Below, piece by piece: positions 55,826 through 64,000 of a stretch of DNA of 64,000 nucleotides. The stretch is taken from the NCBI RefSeq assembly GCF_000772955.1, contig NZ_JPVO01000055.1:310001-374000 (forward strand), in the 5' to 3' direction. Position 1 is the first letter of the stretch. Every line of letters starts with the position of its first letter. The notes beneath the pieces were generated by a model, which saw only the letters and a list, made by a program, of their open reading frames with translations, did no database searches and was not told the origin of the DNA. The position numbers and the translations under genes were made by a program. This DNA is from Ureibacillus sinduriensis BLB-1 = JCM 15800. Its GTDB lineage: Bacteria > Bacillota > Bacilli > Bacillales_A > Planococcaceae.

Positions 55826-56797
55826 GTGATACTGGTTGTAGGTGGAGCAGGCTATATAGGTAGCCATCTCGTGAAAGATCTAGTAAAAAAAGAAGAAGTG
55901 ATTGTACTGGACAATTTATCGACGGGTCACATCGAAGCAATTGATAAAGATGCCCTGTTTGTACAAGGAGATTTGGGAGATCCTAAAGTATTAGATTCAA
56001 TTTTTATGCACTACCCAATTCAAGCAGTAATGCACTTTGGTGCAAATAGTTTAATTGGGGAATCTGTCATTAATCCTCAAAAATACTATTTAAATAACGT
56101 CTCATCTACACTAACGCTTTTAGAAGCAATGTTAAAACATCAGGTGAAGAATTTTATTTTTTCTTCGACTGCTGCTACTTATGGCATTCCCAAAGTGCGG
56201 CTAATTGATGAAAGTATAGATACGCATCCTATTAATCCTTATGGCAAGTCAAAGCTAATCATTGAACAGATTCTTGAAGATTATGCAAAAGCCTATGATT
56301 TTCACTATGTCGTTTTAAGATACTTTAATGCTGCTGGAGCATATGAAACAGCTGAGATTGGTGAAAGTCATCATCCAGAAACTCATTTAATCCCCCTTGT
56401 ATTACATCATTTAGCCGGAGAAAAAGATAAAATATCGATATTTGGTGCGGATTATAATACACCGGATGGGACATGTATTCGTGATTATATTCATGTATCA
56501 GACTTAGCGGATGCCCATATTTTAGCCTTAGAAGTTTTAATGAATAAAAGTGTGAAAACGGCAACTTACAATGTGGGAAACGGGATTGGTTACTCAGTGA
56601 GGGAAATCGTCCAAATGTGTGAAGCAATCACAGGTAGAACAGCAAAAGTTGAAATAACCGAAAGACGTACGGGAGATCCTGCTTGTTTAGTCGCTTCATC
56701 TGAAAAGATTTATAAGGATTTAGGATGGCGTGCCAAAAGAAACCTTGAACAGCTAATAGAAAGTGCTTGGACTTGGCATTTAAATCAGAAGTATTAG
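55826..56797 (+). CDS. galE: UDP-glucose 4-epimerase
   Basis: A 323-residue extended SDR interconverting UDP-glucose and UDP-galactose. Motifs: VVGGAGYIGSHL at the N-terminus, VLDNLSTGH, FSSTAATYGIP near residue 112 and the catalytic YGKSK near 138, with YFNAAGA and GTCIRDYIHV downstream. The GTG start at 55826 follows GGGGTTAAGG. It would use the galU product and supply Gal units to the locus 2 polysaccharide. Confidence 0.95.
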   Translation: MILVVGGAGYIGSHLVKDLVKKEEVIVLDNLSTGHIEAIDKDALFVQGDLGDPKVLDSIFMHYPIQAVMHFGANSLIGESVINPQKYYLNNVSSTLTLLEAMLKHQVKNFIFSSTAATYGIPKVRLIDESIDTHPINPYGKSKLIIEQILEDYAKAYDFHYVVLRYFNAAGAYETAEIGESHHPETHLIPLVLHHLAGEKDKISIFGADYNTPDGTCIRDYIHVSDLADAHILALEVLMNKSVKTATYNVGNGIGYSVREIVQMCEAITGRTAKVEITERRTGDPACLVASSEKIYKDLGWRAKRNLEQLIESAWTWHLNQKY

Positions 56798-56864
56798 GCT
56801 GCTGCTTTAAATTGAATTTCAATTGCTTTTGAATTTGATTTTTCACAGCTGAGGGGGATTCGTA

Positions 56865-57665
56865 ATGAAAGAAATAACCAAAAAGCATGAAGAACAATTT
56901 GAATTGAAGAAATCATATACTCCCTGTGAGAAAATCCCGACATGTAAAATACTGGGCGTAAATATAGCGGCGATTAATATGGAGTGGCTTGTTAATTTTT
57001 TGGTTGACCATATTAAGAGTTTATCAGGTCAGTATATTTGTGTTTCCAACGTACATACAACAGTCATGGGATATGAAGAATCTGATTATCGTGCAATTTT
57101 AAACAATAGCCTAATGTCCATTCCAGATGGAGGTCCATTATCCACCATTGGAAGAAGATGGGGATATGTTAAGATGTCGAGAACAACTGGACCAGATTTA
57201 ATGAAAGAGATTTTCGAACTTTCATCGAATAAAGGCTATCGACATTATTTCTATGGATCGACGGAAAGTACGTTAAAAAAAATGCGAATCAATTTACTTA
57301 AGGATTACCCTGGTTTGGATATAGTAGGCATGTATAGTCCTCCTTTTCGCCCGATAGCAGCGATGGAAGATGAAAAAATCATGCAACAGATCAATGAAAC
57401 GAAGCCTGACTTTATATGGGTAGGTCTTGGTGCGCCTAAGCAAGAAAAATGGATGGCTTACCATAAAGACAAAATAAATGGCTTAATGATAGGAGTAGGA
57501 GCGGGTTTTGATTATTACGCAGAAAATATAAAAAGGGCACCCCTTTGGATGCAGAAGTTCAATTTGGAATGGCTGTATCGATTACTCCAGGATCCAAAAA
57601 GATTGTTTAAAAGATATTTACGAACCAATATCAAATTTTTGTGGCTTATAAAGAGAGGCGTATAG
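56865..57665 (+). CDS. WecG/TagA/CpsF-family glycosyltransferase
   Basis: A 266-residue membrane-associated GT26 enzyme. Family motifs: VSNVHTTVMGYEE, SIPDGGPLSTIGRRWG, RTTGPDLMKEIF, the YFYGSTEST segment, WVGLGAPKQEKWM and the C-terminal APLWMQKFNLEWLYRLLQDPKRLFKRY in pattern. Members add N-acetylmannosamine (TagA, WecG) or GlcA-type sugars at early steps. GAGGGGG lies upstream of the ATG. It probably adds the second or a later sugar in locus 2. Confidence 0.92.
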   Translation: MKEITKKHEEQFELKKSYTPCEKIPTCKILGVNIAAINMEWLVNFLVDHIKSLSGQYICVSNVHTTVMGYEESDYRAILNNSLMSIPDGGPLSTIGRRWGYVKMSRTTGPDLMKEIFELSSNKGYRHYFYGSTESTLKKMRINLLKDYPGLDIVGMYSPPFRPIAAMEDEKIMQQINETKPDFIWVGLGAPKQEKWMAYHKDKINGLMIGVGAGFDYYAENIKRAPLWMQKFNLEWLYRLLQDPKRLFKRYLRTNIKFLWLIKRGV

Positions 57666-57667
57666 GA

Positions 57668-58948
57668 ATGAATGTATTAGCTTCTGTATATGCGTGCAGT
57701 CCATATGATGGTTCGGAGCGGGCGGTTGGATGGAATTGGGTATGTGAGTTGGACAAATATCACCACTTATGGGTGCTAACGAGTGAAGTATATGAAAAGG
57801 ATATTGAAGATTACAAAGAAAAAAATCCCCATGCACTTTTGAATACTGAATTTATATATATAAGGGTTCCACAAATAATTAGCTTTTGGCATAAAGGATA
57901 TCGTGGGGAACGTATTTATTATATATTATGGCAAAAAGCAGCTTTGAAAGTAGCTGAGAAGCTGAAGACTAAAGTGAATTTCGATTTAGTGCATCACATC
58001 ACCTATGTAACATGTGTATTGCCTACATACATGCATAAGCTGGGCTTGCCTTTCTTGTATGGACCGGTATCCGGTGGAGAAAATATACCAAGCATTATCA
58101 ATTATCCTCTGAATCAAAAGAATTCAATCATTGAAACAATTCGTAAAATAGTGCAAGTTTTTTTTCGTGCAACACCCAATTTTAAGAAGACAATGGAAAA
58201 GGCCAATCTTATCTTAGCAACAACGGGTGAGACAAAGAATTATATTCCGAAAAAATATCAACACAAAGTCCACATATTTCAATCCATCGTTTTGGATGAG
58301 AATTTTCTTAACCCAAATCCGAATCTAGAAAAAGAGAACGGAGCTATATGTAAAATATTAATTGCCGGCAGGATGATTTATTGGAAAGGTTTTGAACTTG
58401 CGATCAAGTCGGCAATCCTTGCTTTAGAAAAGGGCTGTCAAGCAGAAATTACCATCTTAGGTGATACAGAGGATGGAAGTATACATTATAAAGAATATTT
58501 AAAAGGTTTGTGTATGAACCATACCCAACAGATTAAATTTATCTCAAAAGTTGAGTATTACAAGATGAAAGATTTCTATGATGAATTTGATTTATTACTG
58601 AATTGTAGCTTAAGAGATTCAGGGTGTTATGTTGTAATGGAGGGAATGGGGAGAGGGTTGCCGGTCATCTGCGTTGATACAGGCGGACCCAAAATTAATA
58701 CGAGCGAGAGCACGGCCATCAAAATACAGCCCGCACGTCTGGAAACGATGATTGAAGACATTGCGAATGCAATTTGTCTATTAGTTGAAAATCATGAGCA
58801 ACGGAAACAAATGGGCAAGGCGGCTCACCAATATGCTAGCAATCATTTTGTTTCAAATAAACGGACTCTAGAAATGAATCAGTATTATCAGACCGTTGTA
58901 GGTAAAAGGGACAGTGATTTTTTCACTAAAGAGGTAGAAAATGGGTAA
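57668..58948 (+). CDS. Glycosyltransferase family 4
   Basis: A 426-residue GT-B enzyme. The N-terminus has ACSPYDGSERAVGWNW, the acceptor domain YGPVSGGENIP near residue 136, and the donor domain LIAGRMIYWKGFELAIKS near 230 and MEGMGRGLPVICVDTGGP near 325. It has no membrane helix. ATG 57668 is chosen because the family N-terminus starts there and AGAGGCG lies upstream, overlapping the end of the previous gene. It overlaps the next gene by eight bases. Confidence 0.88.
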   Translation: MNVLASVYACSPYDGSERAVGWNWVCELDKYHHLWVLTSEVYEKDIEDYKEKNPHALLNTEFIYIRVPQIISFWHKGYRGERIYYILWQKAALKVAEKLKTKVNFDLVHHITYVTCVLPTYMHKLGLPFLYGPVSGGENIPSIINYPLNQKNSIIETIRKIVQVFFRATPNFKKTMEKANLILATTGETKNYIPKKYQHKVHIFQSIVLDENFLNPNPNLEKENGAICKILIAGRMIYWKGFELAIKSAILALEKGCQAEITILGDTEDGSIHYKEYLKGLCMNHTQQIKFISKVEYYKMKDFYDEFDLLLNCSLRDSGCYVVMEGMGRGLPVICVDTGGPKINTSESTAIKIQPARLETMIEDIANAICLLVENHEQRKQMGKAAHQYASNHFVSNKRTLEMNQYYQTVVGKRDSDFFTKEVENG

Positions 58949-60011
58949 AAAGATAAAAGTATGCATGGTTGTTCAAGATCCAACAGTTAAAGGTGGCATT
59001 GCAGCAGTCGTTAATGGCTATAGGGGGTCTGCTTTAGAAAAAGACTTCGATATTAAGTATATAGAATCCTATAAAGATGGAAATAAGTTCGCGAAATTAA
59101 TGAAAGCTATGTGCGGATATATTCATTTTGCAAAAAACATACTTGTGGATAGACCCAAAGTTTTGCATATCCATTCTTCCTTTGGGGCGAGTTTTTATCG
59201 AAAACTGCCATTTATTTATATGGCTAATTGGACTGGAATCCCAATTATCAATCATTGCCATGGTGCAGACTTCGAAACCTTTTTTTTGCAAGCTCATGAA
59301 CGAAAAAAGAAATTAGTAAAGAAAGCATATAATAAATGTTCCTTAGTTATCGCTCTATCAGGGGAATGGAAAAATCGCCTTAGTGTAATCGTTCCTACCG
59401 AAAAAATAAAAGTCATTGAAAATTATAGTATTCTGAGCAAAGTTGCTGTGATGGAAAGGTTAAAAAGAGAAAGTAATCAGCGAGTCCTTTTTTTAGGGGA
59501 GATCGGTAAAAGAAAAGGGTGCTATGACATACCTTTAATTGTGGAGAAGGTTGTCCAAGTTTTACCGAAAGTAAAATTCATTATGGCTGGCACAGGGGAA
59601 GTTGACAGAATCAAAAGTATTCTAAAAGAAAAGGGAATAGAAAAAAATGTAATTTTTCCTGGGTGGGTGCGTGATGAAGAAAAAGATAAATTGCTACGTG
59701 AAAGTGATTTGTTTTTTTTACCCTCCTATCATGAGGGTATGCCTATGTCAATTCTAGAAGCCATGGGTTATGGGCTGCCTATCGTAAGCACCAATATTGG
59801 TGGAATTCCCAATTTGGTAACTAGTGGGCAAAATGGTTACATTTGCTCTCCGGGGGATGTAAATGCCTTTGCAGAGAGGTTAGTGTCCTTGCTTAAAAAT
59901 GAACAAGAATTAAAGAGCTTTGGCGAAGAGAGTTTTCATGTTGTACAGAATACCTACTCATTGGAAAAACATATTCATAAACTTTCCACGTTGTATAATT
60001 TGATAGTTTGA
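58941..60011 (+). CDS. Glycosyltransferase family 4
   Basis: A 356-residue GT-B enzyme. The N-terminal domain begins VCMVVQDPTVKGGIAAVVNGY; the donor domain has LFLGEIGKRKGCYDIPLIV near residue 185, the FLPSYHEGMPMSILEAMGYGLPIV pattern near 255 and the EX7E region. It lacks a signal peptide or membrane helix. It is coupled to the preceding glycosyltransferase by an eight-base overlap and would add another sugar to the locus 2 repeat. Donor and acceptor are not predictable. Confidence 0.9.
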   Translation: MGKKIKVCMVVQDPTVKGGIAAVVNGYRGSALEKDFDIKYIESYKDGNKFAKLMKAMCGYIHFAKNILVDRPKVLHIHSSFGASFYRKLPFIYMANWTGIPIINHCHGADFETFFLQAHERKKKLVKKAYNKCSLVIALSGEWKNRLSVIVPTEKIKVIENYSILSKVAVMERLKRESNQRVLFLGEIGKRKGCYDIPLIVEKVVQVLPKVKFIMAGTGEVDRIKSILKEKGIEKNVIFPGWVRDEEKDKLLRESDLFFLPSYHEGMPMSILEAMGYGLPIVSTNIGGIPNLVTSGQNGYICSPGDVNAFAERLVSLLKNEQELKSFGEESFHVVQNTYSLEKHIHKLSTLYNLIV

Positions 60012-60101
60012 TAATTAGGCGAAAGTTTCGTGAAGATTTTATTAACTCCTTATGGTTGAACTTAAGCGGCGATATTGAATTGATTGCAGGGGAGAATTTG
60101 A

Positions 60102-61433
60102 ATGGTATTACTAAATCATGCAAATACAGATTTGAACGTCCAAAGATTATTTACAAAAAAGTTAATATTCTTCCAGATTTACTACAATTTAGCCATCAAG
60201 TTTTTTATAGGACAATTTGGTTTTCCCCATTCTCTAAATTATATAACAGACGTCGTAACTTTTGTAATTGTACTTCTTTCCGTGGGCGAATTACGGGCAG
60301 GCTATTATAAAAATAAATTCATCTATCATCTTATTTTTTTGTTGATGCTGTTTACCGTAATAGGGTACCTTTTCAATCTCTATTCACCGCTATTATACTT
60401 GTGGGGTTTACGTAATACATTTCGGTTTTTTGTCTTCTTTTTATGTTGCACTGTCCTATTAGAGAAGAAAGATATAAAAAAAATCATAGCTATCTTAATG
60501 AAATTGCTGCCGTTGAATGTTATTTTGTGCACTTATCAATATTTTACTTTACGTAACAGTGGCGGGTACGTTTCATTATATCTTGGGGATTTTATCGGCG
60601 GAATGTTCGGGCCTATGCAGGGTAGCAATGTGGCGATGAATGTCTATTTATCTATACTATTAATTATGTTATTAGCGGCCTTTATAGAAAAGAAAGTATC
60701 CTTTGCGAAATTCGGCTTATATACTTCAATGTGCTTTTATATTGCCATATTAGCCGAGATGAAAATTGTTTTCTTTGACTTCTTAATCATCCTGATTATG
60801 ATCATGCTGATTAGTAGAATTTCATTTAAGAAAATTGCATCCTTTTTACTCGGAATCGTCGTGCTTCTAGGTGTCCTAAATATTTGGACAAACTTTAATC
60901 CAGAAAGCAGTGCGTACCTAACCAATTGGGATTCGATTATTGAGTATACAGGCAAAACAAGCTATGCAGGAACAAGTTCTTTAAATCGACTGACAGCTAT
61001 ACCGATGATTTCAACGATTTTTTTCCAAAATAATGTTGGTGGGAACCTAGTTGGAATCGGGTTAGGTAATGCTGATACATCCAATATAGCAGCATTTAAT
61101 AGTCTTACTTATGCCACTTATGGCGATATACTAAAATACACATATTTTCAACAAGCTATTCTTTATTTAGAAACGGGTTGGATAGGATTACTTCTCTATC
61201 TATGTTTTTTCATCGTTATTTTTTTTAGTACATTTCTGAACAGTAAAATAAGATGGGCTAATAATGAAGAATATATCTACATCCTTCTTGCAAGAGTGTT
61301 TTCTATATTAGCGATAGTAATGGTTTTTTATAATCAATCTTTCCGGTTAGAGAGCAGCGGGTATTTAGCCTTCTTGATTTTAGCCATCCCTTTTATTTGG
61401 CGGAACCGTCATCAGGAAGAATTGTCCAAATAA
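60102..61433 (+). CDS. Polysaccharide polymerase-like membrane protein, locus 2 (Wzy-type)
   Basis: A 443-residue polytopic membrane protein with about 10-12 hydrophobic helices and a long extracytoplasmic loop (about residues 265-350, including GNADTSNIAAFNS). Sequence conservation in Wzy proteins is low, so the call rests on topology, size and context among glycosyltransferases. AGGGGAG precedes the ATG. Together with the initiating enzyme at 51622 it makes locus 2 a second Wzy-dependent system; its flippase was not seen and may lie beyond 64000. Confidence 0.8.
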   Translation: MVLLNHANTDLNVQRLFTKKLIFFQIYYNLAIKFFIGQFGFPHSLNYITDVVTFVIVLLSVGELRAGYYKNKFIYHLIFLLMLFTVIGYLFNLYSPLLYLWGLRNTFRFFVFFLCCTVLLEKKDIKKIIAILMKLLPLNVILCTYQYFTLRNSGGYVSLYLGDFIGGMFGPMQGSNVAMNVYLSILLIMLLAAFIEKKVSFAKFGLYTSMCFYIAILAEMKIVFFDFLIILIMIMLISRISFKKIASFLLGIVVLLGVLNIWTNFNPESSAYLTNWDSIIEYTGKTSYAGTSSLNRLTAIPMISTIFFQNNVGGNLVGIGLGNADTSNIAAFNSLTYATYGDILKYTYFQQAILYLETGWIGLLLYLCFFIVIFFSTFLNSKIRWANNEEYIYILLARVFSILAIVMVFYNQSFRLESSGYLAFLILAIPFIWRNRHQEELSK

Positions 61434-61466
61434 GTTTTTTAGAAAGAACATATAGTAGGTGAGAAG

Positions 61467-62537
61467 TTGAGCGTAAGAATAAGTGTTATTGTCAGTATGT
61501 ACAATATTGAAGAATATGTAGAGGAGTGCATCGAATCCCTAGTATCACAAACTTTTAAGGACCTTGAGATCATCCTCGTTGATGATGGGTCAAATGATGG
61601 GACATATGTAATTGCCGAAAAATTTGCTCGCTCCTACTCCCATGTTAAAGTGCTCACTAAACCAAATGGCGGACTTTCAAGTGCAAGGAATTTTGGTCTA
61701 TCCTATGCTAAAGGTGAATATGTCGCTTTTATCGATGGTGATGATTATGTATTACCAAATATGTTCGAATTAATGTATCAAAGTGCATGCGAAAATGGCT
61801 CTGACATGGTCATGAGTAGCTTTATGAGATTAGTGGAAGACGGAACTTTAAGCATAGACCTCGAAACGACGCAACAGAATCTATTTTCCGAAAATCGCTG
61901 TATCCACGGAAAGGAGGAAATCCTGCAAAAAATCTTAACTACAATGCTCGGTGTACTACCGGAAGCGGACATTGATGTTGCATTAAATAGCTGTGTATGG
62001 CGCAATTTATATAGAAAAAAAATATTGGATGATTTAAGTATTGTATTCAAATCTGAGAGAGAATACATATCAGAAGATATCATTTTTCATTTAGATCTTT
62101 TACCACATCTACAAATTATCTCCACAGTTTGTCAACCTCTCTATATTTATAGATTTAATCGTAATTCATTGACAAAAAAGTACCGTCCAGATCGTTTCCT
62201 TAAAGAATGTCATTTGTATGAATTCTTAATGGACAAAGTATCTGGAAATAATCTTTTGAGCGATATCGATTTAAGATTAAAACGTTCTTTTATAGGACGG
62301 GTTCGAAATTGTATTCTTAGTGAAATCTATGGGAATGAAGTAGAAAACTTTTGGAGGAAAAATAAAAATATCCAAGAAATCATTAAAAATGAAATAGTAG
62401 TAGAGGTTTTGCAAGACTTTCCCATCCACCGATTAAATTTAAAATTAAGAGTTTTTACGAACATGATGAAATATAACCAGAGTATAGGATTATTCATCCT
62501 AGGTCTTCTGTATAAAAAAAGGTATCTTAAAAAATAG
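61467..62537 (+). CDS. Glycosyltransferase family 2
   Basis: A 356-residue GT-A enzyme. The N-terminal domain has ISVIVSMYNIEEYVEECIESL, ILVDDGSNDGT and the DXD-type FIDGDDYV near residue 91. The C-terminal part is divergent and helical without clear membrane segments. The TTG start at 61467 follows TAGGTGAG. It is the first of three consecutive GT2 genes and would add a sugar to the locus 2 repeat. Confidence 0.9.
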   Translation: MSVRISVIVSMYNIEEYVEECIESLVSQTFKDLEIILVDDGSNDGTYVIAEKFARSYSHVKVLTKPNGGLSSARNFGLSYAKGEYVAFIDGDDYVLPNMFELMYQSACENGSDMVMSSFMRLVEDGTLSIDLETTQQNLFSENRCIHGKEEILQKILTTMLGVLPEADIDVALNSCVWRNLYRKKILDDLSIVFKSEREYISEDIIFHLDLLPHLQIISTVCQPLYIYRFNRNSLTKKYRPDRFLKECHLYEFLMDKVSGNNLLSDIDLRLKRSFIGRVRNCILSEIYGNEVENFWRKNKNIQEIIKNEIVVEVLQDFPIHRLNLKLRVFTNMMKYNQSIGLFILGLLYKKRYLKK

Positions 62538-62568
62538 TTGGAATCTTTAAATTAAGAAGGTGTCATCG

Positions 62569-63558
62569 ATGGAAAATCCATTAATTAGTATTATTATCCC
62601 GGTTTTTAATACGAAAGCCTTTTTAAAGAAATGTATCCATAGCTTGTTGGTACAGGATTTCAAATCGATTGAAATCATCTTAATCGATGATGGATCAACA
62701 GATGGCACCAGTAAATTATGTCACGAATTATCTTTCGAGGACGATAGAATTATAGTTATCCATTCCGAAAATAAGGGTGCCAGCTATGCGAGAAACACTG
62801 GTTTGGGAGTTGCCAAAGGTAGCTATATTGCTTTTGTTGATTCGGATGATTGGGTAACCATTGATTATTTAACGACACTATATAGACAGTTTGAGTTAAA
62901 ACAGGATATTGATTTGGCCATCGTTGGATACATGTCTCTAGATGAAGTGGAAAACAACCCAACACTACTTCATCAGGATGAAAAAATCCAATTATTGACG
63001 TCTAACGAAGCCCTTATTAATCTGTATAATCCCAAAATGTATAAGGGGTATTTGTGGAATAAGCTTTTTAGAAAGGATATCATCCAGAACCATCAATTAA
63101 AATTTGATATAGACATTAACATATGGGAAGATATGCTGTTTTGCTGTAAGTATTTACGCTACTCAAGAACGGTATCTTATTCAAACAAAACCTGTTATTT
63201 TTACGTACTGCGAAAAGGTAGCATAACATCATCAAAAGAGGAGTTAAAAGAAAAAACAAAACTAGTGGCTGCCAAAAGAATGGTTGAATTAGAAATAAAT
63301 GTAGAAGATTTTGTAATTGAAACGAAAAAGTGCCTGATTATCGAGTATATCTATTTCATCCTAGTTAGAGAGTTTACAAATGGAAAGTTCAATAAACAAT
63401 TTGTGAAGGAGATTGTAAATGAAATTGAACTTATAAAATTAGACATCAAACTGTCTCTAAAATACAGGATGCTCTTATGGTTCTTAAGAAAAAATCCAAT
63501 TATTTTATACTGGATTTATAAAATGAAAGGGCAACAAAAAATAAAAAGGGATGGGTGA
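62569..63558 (+). CDS. Glycosyltransferase family 2
   Basis: A 329-residue GT-A enzyme with ISIIIPVFNTKAFLKKC, ILIDDGSTDGT and DXD-type FVDSDDWV near residue 90; the NKLFRKDI and WEDMLFC segments are typical of the EpsH/CpsI-like branch. ATG 62569 is chosen because AAGAAGGTG lies six bases upstream. It is related to the genes on both sides and probably arose by duplication within the locus, although each is diverged. Confidence 0.9.
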   Translation: MENPLISIIIPVFNTKAFLKKCIHSLLVQDFKSIEIILIDDGSTDGTSKLCHELSFEDDRIIVIHSENKGASYARNTGLGVAKGSYIAFVDSDDWVTIDYLTTLYRQFELKQDIDLAIVGYMSLDEVENNPTLLHQDEKIQLLTSNEALINLYNPKMYKGYLWNKLFRKDIIQNHQLKFDIDINIWEDMLFCCKYLRYSRTVSYSNKTCYFYVLRKGSITSSKEELKEKTKLVAAKRMVELEINVEDFVIETKKCLIIEYIYFILVREFTNGKFNKQFVKEIVNEIELIKLDIKLSLKYRMLLWFLRKNPIILYWIYKMKGQQKIKRDG

Positions 63559-63561
63559 TGA

Positions 63562-64000
63562 ATGGTTGATATCAGTGTCATTGTTCCAGTCTATAATGTT
63601 GAAAACTATTTGGATAATTGTATTACTGGAATATTAGCTCAAAGCTACAGCAACTTCGAACTAATCCTAGTGAATGATGGATCATTGGATAACTCCAGTT
63701 CTATTTGTAAGGGATATGAAAAACAAGATGACCGTATAAAGTTGATTCATCAAGATAATCAGGGTTCCGGCGCTGCCAGAAATAGAGGGCTGGATATCGC
63801 AAAAGGAAAATATATTTATTTTTGTGATGCGGATGATTATATGGAACCCACACTATTGGAAGAAAACTATTTACTCGCTGAAAAGTACGAAGCAAATATG
63901 GTTATTTTTGGCTATTGCGATAAAATAATCCGGAAGAATGAGTTCGATTTCATCCCGAGAACTAATAAAAAGGAACTTTTAAACAGTAAAGAGGATTTTA
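63562..64000 (+). CDS. Glycosyltransferase family 2 (3' truncated by window end)
   Basis: At least 146 residues are visible, beginning with ISVIVPVYNVENYLDNC, then ILVNDGSLDNS and the DXD-type FCDADDYM near residue 92. The ATG at 63562 lies three bases after the previous stop, with GGGATGGGTGATG as ribosome-site region. The frame is open to the window edge. It is the third GT2 in a row and the sixth downstream glycosyltransferase of locus 2. Confidence 0.88.
   Translation, partial: MVDISVIVPVYNVENYLDNCITGILAQSYSNFELILVNDGSLDNSSSICKGYEKQDDRIKLIHQDNQGSGAARNRGLDIAKGKYIYFCDADDYMEPTLLEENYLLAEKYEANMVIFGYCDKIIRKNEFDFIPRTNKKELLNSKEDF

Noticed and set aside
1-64000. CRISPR arrays, tRNA or rRNA genes, insertion sequences, prophage
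   Set aside because: No regularly spaced repeats, RNA gene signatures, transposase, integrase or phage structural genes were seen in any part of the window.

Overview
The window is chromosomal DNA from a low-GC Gram-positive bacterium of the order Bacillales, most likely a Planococcaceae member of the Lysinibacillus/Solibacillus kind. The basis is the conserved block ymfF-ymfH-ymfI-ymfJ-ymfK-ymfM-pgsA-cinA-recA-rny in Bacillus subtilis order, strong AGGAGG-type ribosome binding sites, many TTG/GTG starts, a Bacillus-type LexA box before recA and an S-layer-homology protein. The genus assignment is inference. No rRNA, tRNA, CRISPR array, transposase or phage gene was seen.

Layout. (1) 1-5754: the end of a GntR/UTRA regulator, then a BMP-type lipoprotein and an ABC importer (ATPase and two permeases) resembling the B. 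subtilis guanosine transporter NupNOPQ. (2) 6146-17566: housekeeping block with two M16 peptidase homologues, an SDR reductase, YmfJ, YmfK, a RodZ-like protein, PgsA, CinA, RecA and RNase Y. (3) 17567-20225: transition zone with an orphan strong terminator, a secreted SLH protein and a membrane-anchored protein of unknown function. (4) 20436-39149: polysaccharide locus 1, starting with chain-length regulator, BY-kinase and PHP phosphatase, followed by nucleotide-sugar enzymes, flippase, two GT4 glycosyltransferases, initiating transferase and polymerase. It ends with a YdcF protein, an SGNH hydrolase whose tail lies in a repeat, and a 56-residue ORF. (5) 39474-45547: an unrelated metabolic/signalling island with an acyl-CoA ligase and MFS transporter on the minus strand, a divergent TetR regulator and a GGDEF-EAL protein. 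(6) 45748-64000: polysaccharide locus 2, starting with a second PHP phosphatase, then pgi, galU, an LCP ligase, ugd, a second initiating transferase, fcl, gmd, manC, galE, at least six glycosyltransferases and a second polymerase; it runs off the right edge.

How the genes fit together. Locus 1 carries homologues of PglF, PglE, PglD and PglC, the Campylobacter route to undecaprenyl-PP-N,N'-diacetylbacillosamine. It also carries homologues of WbpB, WbpA, WbpD and WbpE, the Pseudomonas route to UDP-2,3-diacetamido-2,3-dideoxyglucuronic acid. With one initiating enzyme and two further glycosyltransferases, the simplest prediction is a trisaccharide repeat containing both rare sugars, flipped and polymerised by the encoded Wzx and Wzy under BY-kinase control. 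Locus 2 encodes precursors for UDP-Glc, UDP-GlcA, UDP-Gal and GDP-fucose and predicts a larger, chemically different repeat; its LCP protein suggests a glycan attached to peptidoglycan. The adjacent SLH protein and the c-di-GMP enzyme suggest links to cell-wall anchoring and biofilm control; both links are inference.
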